From Collinsella aerofaciens (GTDB lineage: Bacteria; Actinomycetota; Coriobacteriia; Coriobacteriales; Coriobacteriaceae): DNA of 64,000 nucleotides. Positions 1 to 10,253 of the stretch are shown one piece after another. The notes beneath the pieces were generated by a model. That model saw only the letters and a list, made by a program, of their open reading frames with translations. It was not told the DNA's origin and ran no database searches. Positions within the stretch are counted from its first letter, which is position 1; every line of letters starts with the position of its first letter. The stretch covers positions 124,001 through 188,000 of the forward strand of contig NZ_WWSY01000001.1 of NCBI RefSeq assembly GCF_009876115.1, written 5' to 3'. Position numbers and translations under genes: made by a program.

Positions 1-680
1 GTGTCGATGTCGCAGAAGTCGAAGTCCTTCGCCACGCCGCGCTCCTCGGCGAGCGCACGCACCGCATGGCCCAGCTGGCCGTTGCAGCCGGTGACGAGCG
101 TCCTCTTGGGCGCCATGGGGACGACGTCGGCGAGCATCGGGTGGTTGAGGTCGGCCTCGGATACGGTGGCCTGGTCCAGCGGGATCGGCCACTCGATGGC
201 GAGCTCGGGGTCGGCGAGGTTCACGAAGGTGTAGGTCCTCTTGAGCTCCAGCGACCAGTGGGCGTCCACCAGGTAGGTGTAGGCGGTGCCGTCCTCCAGG
301 GCCTGGAAGGAGTTGCCCACGCCGCGCGGGACGTAGATGGCCTTGGACGGGTCGAGCGTGCAGGTGTAGACCTTGCCGAAGGTCTCGCTGCCCTCGCGCA
401 GGTCCACCCAGGCGCCGAAGACCGAGCCGCGGGCCACGGAGATGAACTTGTCCCAGGGCTCGGCGTGGATGCCGCGGGTGACGCCGCGGCTGTCGTTGTA
501 GGAGATGTTGTTCTGGACGACCCTGAGGTCCGGGATGCCGAGTTCGGTCATCTTGGCGCGCTGCCAGTTCTCCTTGAACCAGCCGCGCGAGTCGCTGTGG
601 ACGGCCAGGTCGACGACCTTGAGGCCCTCGATGCCGGTCTCGGCGACGGAGAGGTCCTTCTCGAATGCGATGTCTGCCAT
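1..680 (-). CDS. dTDP-4-dehydrorhamnose 3,5-epimerase / reductase fusion (RmlC-RmlD), partial
   Basis: Read on the minus strand from an ATG at 680 with AGGAGC in front of it; the frame is open to the window edge, so the C-terminal part is missing. Residues 1 to about 190 look like a cupin-type RmlC epimerase (RGWFKENWQ, GVTRGIHAEPWDK, YVPRGVGNSFQAL). About 20 residues later a Rossmann start appears (KRTLVTGCNGQLGHAV), the N-terminus of RmlD, the NADPH-dependent reductase that makes dTDP-L-rhamnose. Both final steps of dTDP-rhamnose synthesis would thus sit on one polypeptide. It follows rmlB and rmlA in the same direction, which fits. Only about 30 residues of the RmlD half are visible, so its completeness cannot be judged. 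Confidence 0.88.
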   Translation of the reverse strand, partial: MADIAFEKDLSVAETGIEGLKVVDLAVHSDSRGWFKENWQRAKMTELGIPDLRVVQNNISYNDSRGVTRGIHAEPWDKFISVARGSVFGAWVDLREGSETFGKVYTCTLDPSKAIYVPRGVGNSFQALEDGTAYTYLVDAHWSLELKRTYTFVNLADPELAIEWPIPLDQATVSEADLNHPMLADVVPMAPKRTLVTGCNGQLGHAVRALAEERGVAKDFDFCDID

Positions 681-719
681 GTGGGAAAAGCTCCTATCGA
701 AGAGGTTGGATAACCGGGG

Positions 720-774
720 GCGCCCGCGCGGGGACGCAGGATCATCCCCATGCCCTGCGGCCCCGCGCGGGCGC
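720..774. other. Long G+C-rich hairpin between rmlB and rmlCD
   Basis: A perfect 14-base inverted repeat (720-733 and 761-774, GCGCCCGCGCGGGG and its complement) encloses a second short stem (735-740 with 754-759). A third copy of the core GCCCGCGCGGGGC lies at 790-802, against the rmlB stop codon. There is no T-run, so a processing or partial-termination role is a guess. Confidence 0.5.
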
Positions 775-802
775 CCCGCGGTGCGGGATGCCCGCGCGGG
801 GC

Positions 803-2733
<1,931 letters not shown>

Positions 2734-2740
2734 AGTCCTT

Positions 2741-3907
2741 TTATTCCCTTCCGAGGAACAATTCCTCATATGAGTCGGTGATATAGCCCCATGAGTAACG
2801 ACTCCGGATAACATCTGTGGACGCCTCATCTAAGGCCTCAATCTCGTCCTCGTCCATGACGTCGGCGCAATTGATAAGAGCGGCGAGGTTCCCCAGGTCC
2901 TTGTTCCAGTACAGGGCGGAACCTTCTGCGACCTCTCGGTTGAAGCCCACGTCTAAAAGAAGATTCAGCTGAGTGAAAGCCAAGGCCTCCAAGAGGCTCG
3001 GGTTGGTGCCACCGACCTCATGGCCGTGGAAGTAGCCGTATGCCCGTTCGCGGATCTTCTTGAGGAGCTCTTGGTCGTAGACGGTCCCGACGAACTTGAT
3101 GCGTGGATCGGACTTGAAATGCGTCTTCCGCTCGAGCTCCGCGAGGAAGGAGTCGTCCACTCCCGTCACGAGCGCGAAATCTCGCTTGGAGTCGGAAGCC
3201 ATGAACTCCCGGATCATGGTCTCGTAGTTGTTCTCGGGCACGAAGCGCCCCACAACTAGGTAGTAGCCGAAGGGCTCGAGGCCCTTCTCGGAGAGCCATC
3301 CCGTGAACTTCGGGTCGTCGTCAGCGAGCGCTGAGCGCTTGATGTCGGCCCCGTAGGCGATGAAGGTCGTCTCGGGGTGCAGGTTGGCATACTCCCCTCG
3401 GATGTACTTCTCGATGTTCTTGGAGTCGCACACCATCAGGTCGGCGTGCTTGACCATCCCGCGCTCCGAGAGCTTCCAGTACTTGCGGACTGGTGCGCTC
3501 CACTTGGCGCGCTTCCACTCGTGCCCGTCGGGGTTCACGAGGACCTCGCCGCCAAGGGCGTGGATCCTGTTCACGTACCTGCCGAAGAACGGCCCGATGC
3601 GACAGGCCAGTACGTAGACGATGGGGTGCTGGACTCGATTCTCCTTGATGTAGGCAATGCACCACTTGAGGGCGTCGATGTCGTAGAAGATAGCCCTCGC
3701 GGCGCCGACGGGCCTGCGCAGCACGTTGAAGCAGTGTGCTCCGTTGTGCTCGAACTCGCCGACTTGCTCGGCGGAGTCCACGGCGCATGCCACGTGGTAC
3801 TTGATGTCGTGCGATACCTGATTCTCGGTCAGCTTCTCCACGAACGTCTCGTAGCCGCCGTAGTTTGCCGGAATCCCCTTGGATCCGATGATGAAAACAT
3901 GCTGCAT
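2741..3907 (-). CDS. Glycosyltransferase, probable rhamnosyltransferase (DUF1972 / GT4 type)
   Basis: 388 residues. The N-terminus [19 protein letters not shown] is characteristic of the DUF1972 plus GT4 family that includes RgpA and Cps2T, which add L-rhamnose from dTDP-rhamnose to a lipid-linked sugar on the inner face of the membrane. The C-terminal half has the GT4 donor-binding motif ([15 protein letters not shown]). Neighbours supply both the donor (rmlA, rmlB, rmlCD) and the lipid-linked first sugar. The start overlaps the stop of the sugar transferase gene by one base, implying coupled translation. The exact linkage made is not readable from sequence. Confidence 0.85.
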   Translation of the reverse strand: MQHVFIIGSKGIPANYGGYETFVEKLTENQVSHDIKYHVACAVDSAEQVGEFEHNGAHCFNVLRRPVGAARAIFYDIDALKWCIAYIKENRVQHPIVYVLACRIGPFFGRYVNRIHALGGEVLVNPDGHEWKRAKWSAPVRKYWKLSERGMVKHADLMVCDSKNIEKYIRGEYANLHPETTFIAYGADIKRSALADDDPKFTGWLSEKGLEPFGYYLVVGRFVPENNYETMIREFMASDSKRDFALVTGVDDSFLAELERKTHFKSDPRIKFVGTVYDQELLKKIRERAYGYFHGHEVGGTNPSLLEALAFTQLNLLLDVGFNREVAEGSALYWNKDLGNLAALINCADVMDEDEIEALDEASTDVIRSRYSWGYITDSYEELFLGRE

Positions 3908-4671
3908 TAGTACGCATCGCTCCCGTTGAAGACCTCCAGAACCGTTAGGAAGACGATCTTGAGGTCAGTTACAATTCCGCGCTTGGCTATGTACTCGAGG
4001 TCGCGGCGGACCATGCCGTCGAAACCAGTTGAGTTTCGATCGGTAACCTGCCACCAGCCGGTGATGCCGGGCTTCACGGCCAGGCGCTGCAGGTCGTACT
4101 CGGTGTACTCGGCCACCTCGTTGGGCAGCGGCGGGCGCGGGCCCACGACGGACATCTGGCCCATGAACACGTTCAGGAACTGCGGGAACTCGTCGATGGA
4201 GTGCTTGCGGATGAACTTTCCGATCTTGGTGACGCGCGGATCGTTCTTCATCTTGAACATGGCACCGGCGATCTCGTTCTGCTCCTTGAGCTCGGCGAGG
4301 CGTTCGTCGGCATCTCTGTACATGCTGCGGAACTTCCACATGCGAAAGGTGGTTAAACTACCGTCGGAACGGGTGCGGCCGACGCGGATCTGGCTATAGA
4401 ACGGACTGCCCTCGCTCTCCAGGCGGATGAGTGCCGCCAGCACCAAACTCGGAATCGCGATTGCGACGAGCACGGCACCGCTGAACATGATGTCAAAGGC
4501 GCGCTTGACGGTACGGTACGCCAGGCGCGAGCGGTCCCAGTCCATAATGGATTGCATGGCCTTGTAGCGGCCGGCGCCCTCGCGCCGGCCCATGGCCTGA
4601 GCAATCAACACCGCCCCAGCGGGCGCATCTGTTGCAAATTTAGTTTTATCCGACACGTTCTCTTCCAACAC
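3907..4671 (-). CDS. Undecaprenyl-phosphate sugar phosphotransferase (initiating, polyprenol type)
   Basis: 254 residues of the bacterial sugar transferase family (WbaP/WcaJ C-terminal domain type), which moves a sugar-1-phosphate onto undecaprenyl phosphate to start polysaccharide assembly. A short N-terminal region is followed by one membrane segment near residues 60-85, then RVGRTRSDGSL, KFRSMYRDAD, IRKHSIDEFPQFLNVFMG, VGPRPPLPNEV and KPGITGWWQV, all family hallmarks. It lacks the multi-span N-terminal domain of full-length WbaP. The start is uncertain: GTG at 4671 or GTG at 4656, which is preceded by GGAAG. It lies between loaP and the rhamnosyltransferase. Confidence 0.88.
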   Translation of the reverse strand: MLEENVSDKTKFATDAPAGAVLIAQAMGRREGAGRYKAMQSIMDWDRSRLAYRTVKRAFDIMFSGAVLVAIAIPSLVLAALIRLESEGSPFYSQIRVGRTRSDGSLTTFRMWKFRSMYRDADERLAELKEQNEIAGAMFKMKNDPRVTKIGKFIRKHSIDEFPQFLNVFMGQMSVVGPRPPLPNEVAEYTEYDLQRLAVKPGITGWWQVTDRNSTGFDGMVRRDLEYIAKRGIVTDLKIVFLTVLEVFNGSDAY

Positions 4672-4722
4672 TTCGTCCCCGGGTCGGGGATCCTCCCTGT
4701 TCTGAGTAGCGACCGTCTGCAG

Positions 4723-5268
4723 CTAGGCGATCGCCTTTTTAAGGTTGCGCATGAAGCGCTGCTCATTTGAAAGCACGGCGAGGCCAACGCGCGTAGTCAC
4801 GCGTCGGCCGCACAGGTCGAGCTCCAAAAAAGCAGTGCTCTTGCGTCTATTAATGGTTTTAATGAGGCCCTCGTGGCCCAGCAGCGGACCAGCCGTCACT
4901 ACGACTTGGTCACCGTCTTTTAGGGCCTCGCTCATGGGCACTACGCGGTCTCCCCTATGCGTAAACCCGCCAATAAGCTGGACCTCTTCTTTTGCAAGCG
5001 GCACAAACTGACCGTCCTGGGATAACACTCGGGCAAAGTCGTCCATGCGCAGCAGATACTGTTGCACGGTTCGGGGATCTGCTGTGTCGCAGATAAGATA
5101 ACCGGGAAAGAGCGGCTTGGTCGTGTTGACCCATTCGCCGTGTACCTTAATCTCGGTTTTATATTGGGGATAAAAGAGCTCTTGCATGGCACCAGTCGGC
5201 ACCATACGCTCGATGCGCTCGCGCATAACGTCTTCGCGACCGTTAATGACCTGGATCACATACCACAC
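4723..5268 (-). CDS. loaP: NusG-family transcription antiterminator, LoaP type
   Basis: About 181 residues: an N-terminal NGN domain (WYVIQVINGRED, FPGYLICDT) and a C-terminal KOW-type domain (DGDQVVVTAGPLLGHEGLI). Length and position as first gene of a polysaccharide operon match LoaP-type NusG paralogues, which let RNA polymerase read through terminators in long biosynthetic operons after binding a leader RNA hairpin. Several GTG codons compete for the start; the one at 5268 is chosen because AAGGGG lies nine bases upstream and family members begin near WYV. A general NusG is less likely because of this operon context and the absence of ribosomal-protein neighbours. Confidence 0.82.
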   Translation of the reverse strand: MWYVIQVINGREDVMRERIERMVPTGAMQELFYPQYKTEIKVHGEWVNTTKPLFPGYLICDTADPRTVQQYLLRMDDFARVLSQDGQFVPLAKEEVQLIGGFTHRGDRVVPMSEALKDGDQVVVTAGPLLGHEGLIKTINRRKSTAFLELDLCGRRVTTRVGLAVLSNEQRFMRNLKKAIA

Positions 5269-5576
5269 GAGCACCACCCCCTTGCTGTCTTATGTGTGGC
5301 TCACGGGGTTTGGGTATGGCTTCGCCAGGGCGCTTGTGCGCGAAGGCGCTCCATATTCAAACCCTGAGCCCAGTTAGACAAGCACGTGGCTCTGCCCCAC
5401 CGTGAACGGTATGTATAAATGCAGCGCAGAGGTCACAGACACGTATCGCAAGAATGCCTGCAACCTCAGCTGACTGCGTGCGAGCCGGTCAAGCGATTTC
5501 AAAACTGGACCACACGCAAACAGCTGAAGAACTGCCGTAGTTTGCCGTAACAACTTATTACACCTTCTAATGCGAA
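5269..5576 (-). other. Untranslated leader of the polysaccharide operon
   Basis: About 300 bases separate the promoter at 5577-5605 from loaP, with no convincing gene. A bulged stem at roughly 5330-5349 (minus strand GCGCCTT paired with AAGCGC) lies about 60 bases before loaP. LoaP-type factors recognise a leader hairpin, so this is a candidate region for autoregulation; no terminator with a T-run was found. Confidence 0.4.
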
Positions 5577-5605
5577 CTTATAAATAGCCACAAAAGCAAG
5601 TGCAA
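5577..5605 (-). promoter_or_regulatory. Sigma-70-type promoter for the polysaccharide operon
   Basis: On the minus strand TTGCAC and TATAAG are separated by exactly 17 bases. The same -35 box and spacing are seen at the tRNA-Ala promoter. It points into loaP and leaves a leader of about 300 bases. Confidence 0.65.
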
Positions 5606-6012
5606 AACGTGCATGGCAATCGATATTGGAGCTCGTGGTTTTTCTAACACCGCCGTTACGGCCGGATGCTGATCGACCCTGCGCTTTGTGACTTGCTGGA
5701 GCCGCGAGCACAGTTGAACTCATGTAACGTTAGGTATCCTAGCACAAGCTGTTAGTGAAACTGATTTGGGCTGCGTTGGACAACATATCGTTCATTTGAC
5801 GTGCTTAAGGGGGTTGTTTTGAGATGTGTTCACGTTGGCGCAGGTTAATGGGGTGCTGGCAATAATTGGTAGCGTTCCTGAAGCCCAGCTGGAGAAGCGA
5901 GCTGCACTGGTAATTGCATTTGGATAACAAACTATGTACAGACATGGGAAATAAATTGTGCAACTTTTTGTTGATGTGGGTATGGGTTTGTGACGCGAGG
6001 TATTTTGGCATG
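5606..6012. other. Gene-free intergenic stretch
   Basis: About 400 bases, more A+T-rich than the flanks. Only short frames occur, none with a well-placed ribosome site: for example a 33-codon GTG frame at about 5828 whose nearest AAGGGGG is 12 bases away. Nothing else is recognised; it may be decayed sequence upstream of the polysaccharide locus. Confidence 0.4.
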
Positions 6013-6043
6013 AAAAAAGGCCTTCGGAATTCCGAAGGCCTTT
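6013..6043 (-). terminator. Rho-independent terminator of tRNA-Ala
   Basis: A perfect 28-base palindrome at 6016-6043 (AAAGGCCTTCGGAA and its complement), followed on the minus strand by a T-run. It lies 10 bases after the encoded CCA of the tRNA. Confidence 0.88.
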
Positions 6044-6053
6044 GCATTCACGA

Positions 6054-6129
6054 TGGTGGAGACGAGGGGGATCGAACCCCTGACCTCTTGACTGCCAGTC
6101 AAGCGCTCTCCCAGCTGAGCTACGCCCCC
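6054..6129 (-). tRNA. tRNA-Ala (GGC)
   Basis: 76 bases on the minus strand including an encoded CCA. The D-arm (GCTCAGCTGGGAGAGC), anticodon stem-loop CTTGA-CTGGCAG-TCAAG with anticodon GGC, and T-arm with GGTTCGATCCC are complete. The acceptor stem GGGGGCG pairs with CGTCTCC using two G-T wobbles. Confidence 0.95.
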
Positions 6130-6142
6130 GTGACGAGGAGAT

Positions 6143-6171
6143 ACTATAGGGGAAGTTGACGCGACGTGCAA
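6143..6171 (-). promoter_or_regulatory. tRNA-Ala promoter
   Basis: On the minus strand TTGCAC, 17 bases, TATAGT, ending 13 bases before the tRNA 5' end. Confidence 0.75.
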
Positions 6172-6208
6172 GGACTTTTTTGGGTCAGACTTTAAATGCC
6201 TATTGAGC

Positions 6209-6850
6209 CTATTGATATAGGTAAGCGATGGCGGTGCCGGTGTGGACTCGGATCGTGGCTGTTGACCTAACGACGTTGCTGATGCCTGTGTCGGCTAGCA
6301 GGTCCAGAGAGCTGTGATCTAGTTCCCACTCTAGGCCGTGCTCGCTTACAACCGTCCCAGGGGCTATGGCGATGATGGAGAAAGTCTTGCCCTCGGTGCC
6401 TTCGATGGTCCACGTTTCGCCTGCGTGGAGGATGCGGGCCGTGGTCTCGTTTTCGGCAATCCAGACGGGGGCGTCATTGTAGCCCGCGAGCAGCCCCAGT
6501 ACGGATAGCGCCATATCCGGACGGCCGCCGGTGGCGCAGGTCGCGAACACTTCGGCACCCGGCCAGCGACGGCGGACGGAATCGAGCGCCAGCGCCAGGT
6601 CGGTATAGTCTTTGTAGGGGTCGTGACGCTCAACTTCAAAGTCGGTGGCGGCATCGACCAACGCACGACCCGCGTCACTTACCGTGTCGGCATCCCCCAC
6701 ATACACGTCGCAGCTTAGTCCCGCACCCAGAAGGGCATCCAGGCCGCGGTCCACGGCGACAACGTGATCGCACTCCCCTGCTAACCTACGCAACAGATCC
6801 GCGCTCGCCAACACGGGCGAGCCACAGACTACTAGTACTTTGCAAGCCAA
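6209..6850 (-). CDS. thiN: Thiamine diphosphokinase
   Basis: 213 residues. Converts thiamine and ATP to thiamine diphosphate in the cytosol. Family features visible: VDRGLDALLGAG near residue 35, the metal-binding VGDADTVSD, and the KDYTDLALAL motif that contributes catalytic acids. It starts nine bases after the HAD phosphatase gene on the same strand, so the two are probably cotranscribed. No TPP riboswitch was seen. Confidence 0.9.
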   Translation of the reverse strand: MACKVLVVCGSPVLASADLLRRLAGECDHVVAVDRGLDALLGAGLSCDVYVGDADTVSDAGRALVDAATDFEVERHDPYKDYTDLALALDSVRRRWPGAEVFATCATGGRPDMALSVLGLLAGYNDAPVWIAENETTARILHAGETWTIEGTEGKTFSIIAIAPGTVVSEHGLEWELDHSSLDLLADTGISNVVRSTATIRVHTGTAIAYLYQ

Positions 6851-6859
6851 AAACCTCGC

Positions 6860-7549
6860 CTATCCTTCAAACGAAAGCACGCGAGCCAAATCCAGCTCCT
6901 CGTAGCTGTCGATAAAGATATCGCAGTTGGCGCGCACGTTGTCGCGCTTCATGCGGCCGTGCGGGTCATAAATACCCACACGCTTAAAGCCGGCGGCCCC
7001 AGAGCTCTTAAGGCCAAAAACCGCGTCCTCAAACACCCAAGCGCGCTCAAACTTATGCCCATGATGCTCCTCCAGGCGGCGCAGCGCCAGCTCGTACACA
7101 TCGGGGAACTGTTTGGAGCGTCCTGCCTCGCCTGTCGTGGTAACAAACTCCATGTAAGCGTCGAGTCCGGCACCAGCGAGCGCGGACTGCACCAGCTCGG
7201 CCGGCGTAGACGTGGCAACGCACATGGAAATGCCCGCCGCCTTCGCCTGCTCCAAAAATGCCAAGAGCCCCTCGCGCGGTGGCACCTTGGAGTAGCCATC
7301 GATCAGGATGTTGCTCAGCTCGCGATACAGCTCCTCGCCATTCTCGCCAATGCCCCACGTGTCGTGGTAGGCCTGGCACTCGTCCTCGAGCGACAAATGC
7401 TCAAACTGGGCAAAATCGTCGACCGTCACGTCAACTCCGTGGCGGTGCAATAACTCGGGCTGGGCATAGGCCCAAACGGGAGTGCTATTAACCAGCGTGC
7501 CGTCGCAATCGAAAATAAAAGCAACGTTGGGGGCGGCGGTCTGGGACAT
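6860..7549 (-). CDS. HAD-family hydrolase (phosphoglycolate phosphatase / beta-phosphoglucomutase-like)
   Basis: 229 residues. The nucleophile motif FDCDGTLVNSTPVW is near residue 12, a cap domain follows, then the threonine motif ATSTPAEL and the acidic motif FEDAVFGLKSSGAAG. This is the HAD subfamily I pattern of small sugar-phosphate phosphatases and mutases; the substrate cannot be told. The ATG at 7549 is preceded by AAAGG; an earlier in-frame ATG at 7603 lies inside the putative operator region and is not used. It is first of a two-gene unit with thiN and diverges from glgB. Confidence 0.85.
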   Translation of the reverse strand: MSQTAAPNVAFIFDCDGTLVNSTPVWAYAQPELLHRHGVDVTVDDFAQFEHLSLEDECQAYHDTWGIGENGEELYRELSNILIDGYSKVPPREGLLAFLEQAKAAGISMCVATSTPAELVQSALAGAGLDAYMEFVTTTGEAGRSKQFPDVYELALRRLEEHHGHKFERAWVFEDAVFGLKSSGAAGFKRVGIYDPHGRMKRDNVRANCDIFIDSYEELDLARVLSFEG

Positions 7550-7572
7550 AAACGAACCTTTCAATGTCAAAT

Positions 7573-7658
7573 GGTAAACATCCTGATAAAAACGTTTTAC
7601 CAAACGTCAGACTAACAATCTTGAAACCCTAATTGGTAAAACTGTCAAGAGTTTTACC
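7573..7658. promoter_or_regulatory. Candidate operators between HAD-thiN and glgB
   Basis: Four GGTAAAAC-type half-sites cluster here. GGTAAAACT at 7635-7643 and AGTTTTACC at 7650-7658 form a perfect 9-base inverted repeat with 6 bases between. At 7588-7601 AAAACGTTTTACC has the CG-centred shape of LacI-family sites, with another GGTAAAC at 7573-7579. Related half-sites precede the GH13-GH77 gene at 17316-17359. A LacI-type glucan regulator is inferred; none is encoded in the window. The rest of 7550-7880 holds no gene. Confidence 0.55.
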
Positions 7659-7880
7659 ATCGCAATTCTGCCAGTGGTCTAAACATGGCGCTCGCCGATT
7701 AAACACCGCCGCAAATCCACTTTTCTCCATAAAAGTAACGAACAGGTGTTATCGTATTTCGTGCCGAAAGTTCCACCGAGCACGCGAGGTGGAACGAATC
7801 ATAGAACTATCGCCGTCCCCTCGATTCGTGCAGCCTTGGACCTTTCGCATCTAGTCACCAAGGCAACACGCTGCCGCGTC

Positions 7881-10160
7881 ATGATGGGATCAAACGTGAG
7901 CGATACAAAGCTAAAGCCAGCAACCAAAAAGCCTGCTACCCGCAAAGCCGCCCCGCACGCACCGGAGCTCACCAAGGACGATGTCTATCTGTTTGGCATT
8001 GGTACGTGGGAGCGCAGCTGGGAAAAGATGGGCGCGCACCCCGACACGCAGAACCGTACGCGCGGCTGGCGTTTTTGCGTTTGGGCGCCCGACGTAAAGA
8101 GCGTCCATGTCATTGGCGAATTTAACGACTGGGATGAACAAGCCAACCCGCTGGTGCCCATGCATACGAGCGCTATTTGGGAAGGCTTTATTCCTGGCGC
8201 AGAGCAAGGCCAGCTCTATAAGTACCTTATCGAGACCAACGGGGGCGAAAAGCTCTACAAGGCCGATCCGTACGCCTTTAAGGCCGAGTGCCCTCCGGGT
8301 ACCGCCAGCGTGCTGTGGACCCTCGATGGCTACAAGTGGAACGACGCCGCGTGGCTTAAGCGCCGCGCCAGCCATAACCACATGTCGCAGCCGCTTAACA
8401 TCTACGAGGTGCATATTGGCTCGTGGAAGCGCCACGGCGACGCGCCGCAGGGCGAGCCGGACGAGTACGGCAACTACCCCGGCCCCATGGATCCCTTCCC
8501 CGCACAGCGCGGTGAGTTCTACACCTACGACGACCTGTCGGTGGAGCTCGTGGACTACGTACGCGACATGGGCTACACGCATATCGAGGTCATGCCGCTT
8601 ATGGAGCATCCCTTCGATGGCTCCTGGGGCTACCAGACGACCGGCTACTATGCCGCCACGTCGCGCTACGGCAACCCGCAGCAGCTCATGCACTTTATCG
8701 ATGCATGCCACGAGGCAGGCATTGGCGTAATCATGGACTGGGTGCCCGGCGGTTTTTGCGCCGACGCCCACGGCCTTGCCACCTTTAACGGCCACATGCT
8801 GTTTGAGCACGAGATTCACCCCAACTGGGGCACGCATAAGTTCGATTTCGCCCGCGGCGAGGTCCGCTCCTTCCTGGTTTCCAACGTTCTGTACTGGCTC
8901 GAGAACTTCCACGTGGACGGCATTCGCATGGACGGCGTGTCCAGCATGCTGTACCTCAACTTTGGCATCGACGATCCGGGCCAAAAGAAGTTCAACAAGT
9001 ACGGTACCGAAGAGGACCTGGACGCCAGCGCGTTTATCCGTCAGGTCAACTGCGCTGTTGAGGCCCACTTCCCCGACGTGATGATGATGGCCGAGGAGTC
9101 CACCGCGTGGCCGCTCGTGACCTACCCGCCGCAGGACGGCGGCCTGGGCTTCCACTACAAGTGGGACATGGGCTGGATGAACGACACCCTGCACTACATG
9201 CAGACCGATTTTCCGTGGCGTCCCGGCAACCACGGCCTGCTCACGTTCTCCATCATGTACGCCTTTACCGAGAACTTTATCTGCCCGCTGAGCCACGACG
9301 AGGTCGTGCACGGCAAGTGTTCGCTCATCGGCCGCATGCCGGGCGACTGGTGGCGCCAGTTTGCCGGCCTACGCACGCTGGCCTTCTACCAGATGACGCA
9401 TCCCGGTGCCAAGCTCAACTTTATGGGCAACGAGATCGGCCAGTTTATCGAGTGGCGCTACTACGAGTCCATCCAGTGGTTCCTGACCGAGGAGTACGAG
9501 ACTCACAGGCATCATCAGGCGTTTATTAAGGCGCTCAACCACCTGTACACCGCCGAGCCCGCCCTGTACGAGCGCGGCTACACCGACGACGGCTTTACCT
9601 GGATCGATGCGGACAACTCCAAGCAGTCCATCGTGAGCTTTGTGCGTCAGGGCGAGGACGTCGACGACGACCTGGTGATCCTGATCAACTTTGACCCGGC
9701 GAGCTACGAGAGCTTCCGTGTGGGCGTGCCGCGCGAGGGTGACTGGGAGGTCATCTTTGACTCCGACCGTCCCGAGTTTGGCGGCAGCGGCTATGCTGGC
9801 GAGGAGCCCTACACCTGCTCGAGCGAGCCCTATCCCTGGAATGGGCAGATGGACTCCATCGAGATTAAGGTGCCCGGACTGGCAGGCGTGGTGCTTAAGC
9901 GCCGCGGTCCCAGCAGCTACAAGCCGCCGGTGGTTGAGGCTCCCAAGGCTGCGCCCAAAAAGCGCACGTCCTCGGTGAAGCCCAAGGCCGCGGCCGCCAA
10001 GAAGGCTCCGGCTAAGGCAAAGGCTGCGACCGCGACTAAGGCCAAGACTAAGGCTGCCGCAAAGCCCGCTGCTAAGGCCGCGACCAAGAAGCAGGCTGCC
10101 AAAAAGGCCGCTACCAAGGCCAAGTCTGCTTCTGCTAAGCCGTCTGCCAAGGATGCGTAA
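7881..10160 (+). CDS. glgB: 1,4-alpha-glucan branching enzyme with lysine/alanine-rich tail
   Basis: Cuts alpha-1,4 chains and re-attaches them as alpha-1,6 branches on glycogen. From 7881 it is 759 residues: a CBM48-like domain (WAPDVKSVHVIGEFNDWDE), then a GH13 barrel with region I IMDWVPGGF (D286), nucleophile D351 in IRMDGVSS, acid/base E405 in MAEEST, and D473 in LSHDEVVHG. The last 80 or so residues are almost only K, A, P, T and S, like histone H1. The start is uncertain: ATG 7881, ATG 7884, or GTG 7896, which follows GATGGGA. It heads glgB-P-C-D-A. Confidence 0.93.
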   Translation: MMGSNVSDTKLKPATKKPATRKAAPHAPELTKDDVYLFGIGTWERSWEKMGAHPDTQNRTRGWRFCVWAPDVKSVHVIGEFNDWDEQANPLVPMHTSAIWEGFIPGAEQGQLYKYLIETNGGEKLYKADPYAFKAECPPGTASVLWTLDGYKWNDAAWLKRRASHNHMSQPLNIYEVHIGSWKRHGDAPQGEPDEYGNYPGPMDPFPAQRGEFYTYDDLSVELVDYVRDMGYTHIEVMPLMEHPFDGSWGYQTTGYYAATSRYGNPQQLMHFIDACHEAGIGVIMDWVPGGFCADAHGLATFNGHMLFEHEIHPNWGTHKFDFARGEVRSFLVSNVLYWLENFHVDGIRMDGVSSMLYLNFGIDDPGQKKFNKYGTEEDLDASAFIRQVNCAVEAHFPDVMMMAEESTAWPLVTYPPQDGGLGFHYKWDMGWMNDTLHYMQTDFPWRPGNHGLLTFSIMYAFTENFICPLSHDEVVHGKCSLIGRMPGDWWRQFAGLRTLAFYQMTHPGAKLNFMGNEIGQFIEWRYYESIQWFLTEEYETHRHHQAFIKALNHLYTAEPALYERGYTDDGFTWIDADNSKQSIVSFVRQGEDVDDDLVILINFDPASYESFRVGVPREGDWEVIFDSDRPEFGGSGYAGEEPYTCSSEPYPWNGQMDSIEIKVPGLAGVVLKRRGPSSYKPPVVEAPKAAPKKRTSSVKPKAAAAKKAPAKAKAATATKAKTKAAAKPAAKAATKKQAAKKAATKAKSASAKPSAKDA

Positions 10161-10185
10161 CAAAGCCGTTACAGTTGTAATCACC

Positions 10186-10200
10186 CGCCCCGTGGGGGCG
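10186..10200 (+). terminator. Small G+C hairpin after glgB
   Basis: CGCCCC and GGGGCG with a 3-base loop, 26 bases after the glgB stop and before glgP. No T-run follows, so at most it is a weak or partial terminator. Confidence 0.3.
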
Positions 10201-10253
10201 TAGGATACAAGTCATAACCGTTCCGGGGAACAACTCCCGGGGGAAAGGAACGT

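Noticed and set aside
5499..5723. 74-residue minus-strand frame in the loaP upstream region
   Set aside because: No ribosome site, no recognisable domain, and it spans the promoter at 5577-5605.
5828..5930. 33-codon GTG frame in the gap before tRNA-Ala
   Set aside because: The only Shine-Dalgarno-like sequence is 12 bases away and there is no supporting feature.
9925..10160. K/A-rich glgB tail as a separate histone-like gene
   Set aside because: It is in frame with glgB with no stop or ribosome site between them.
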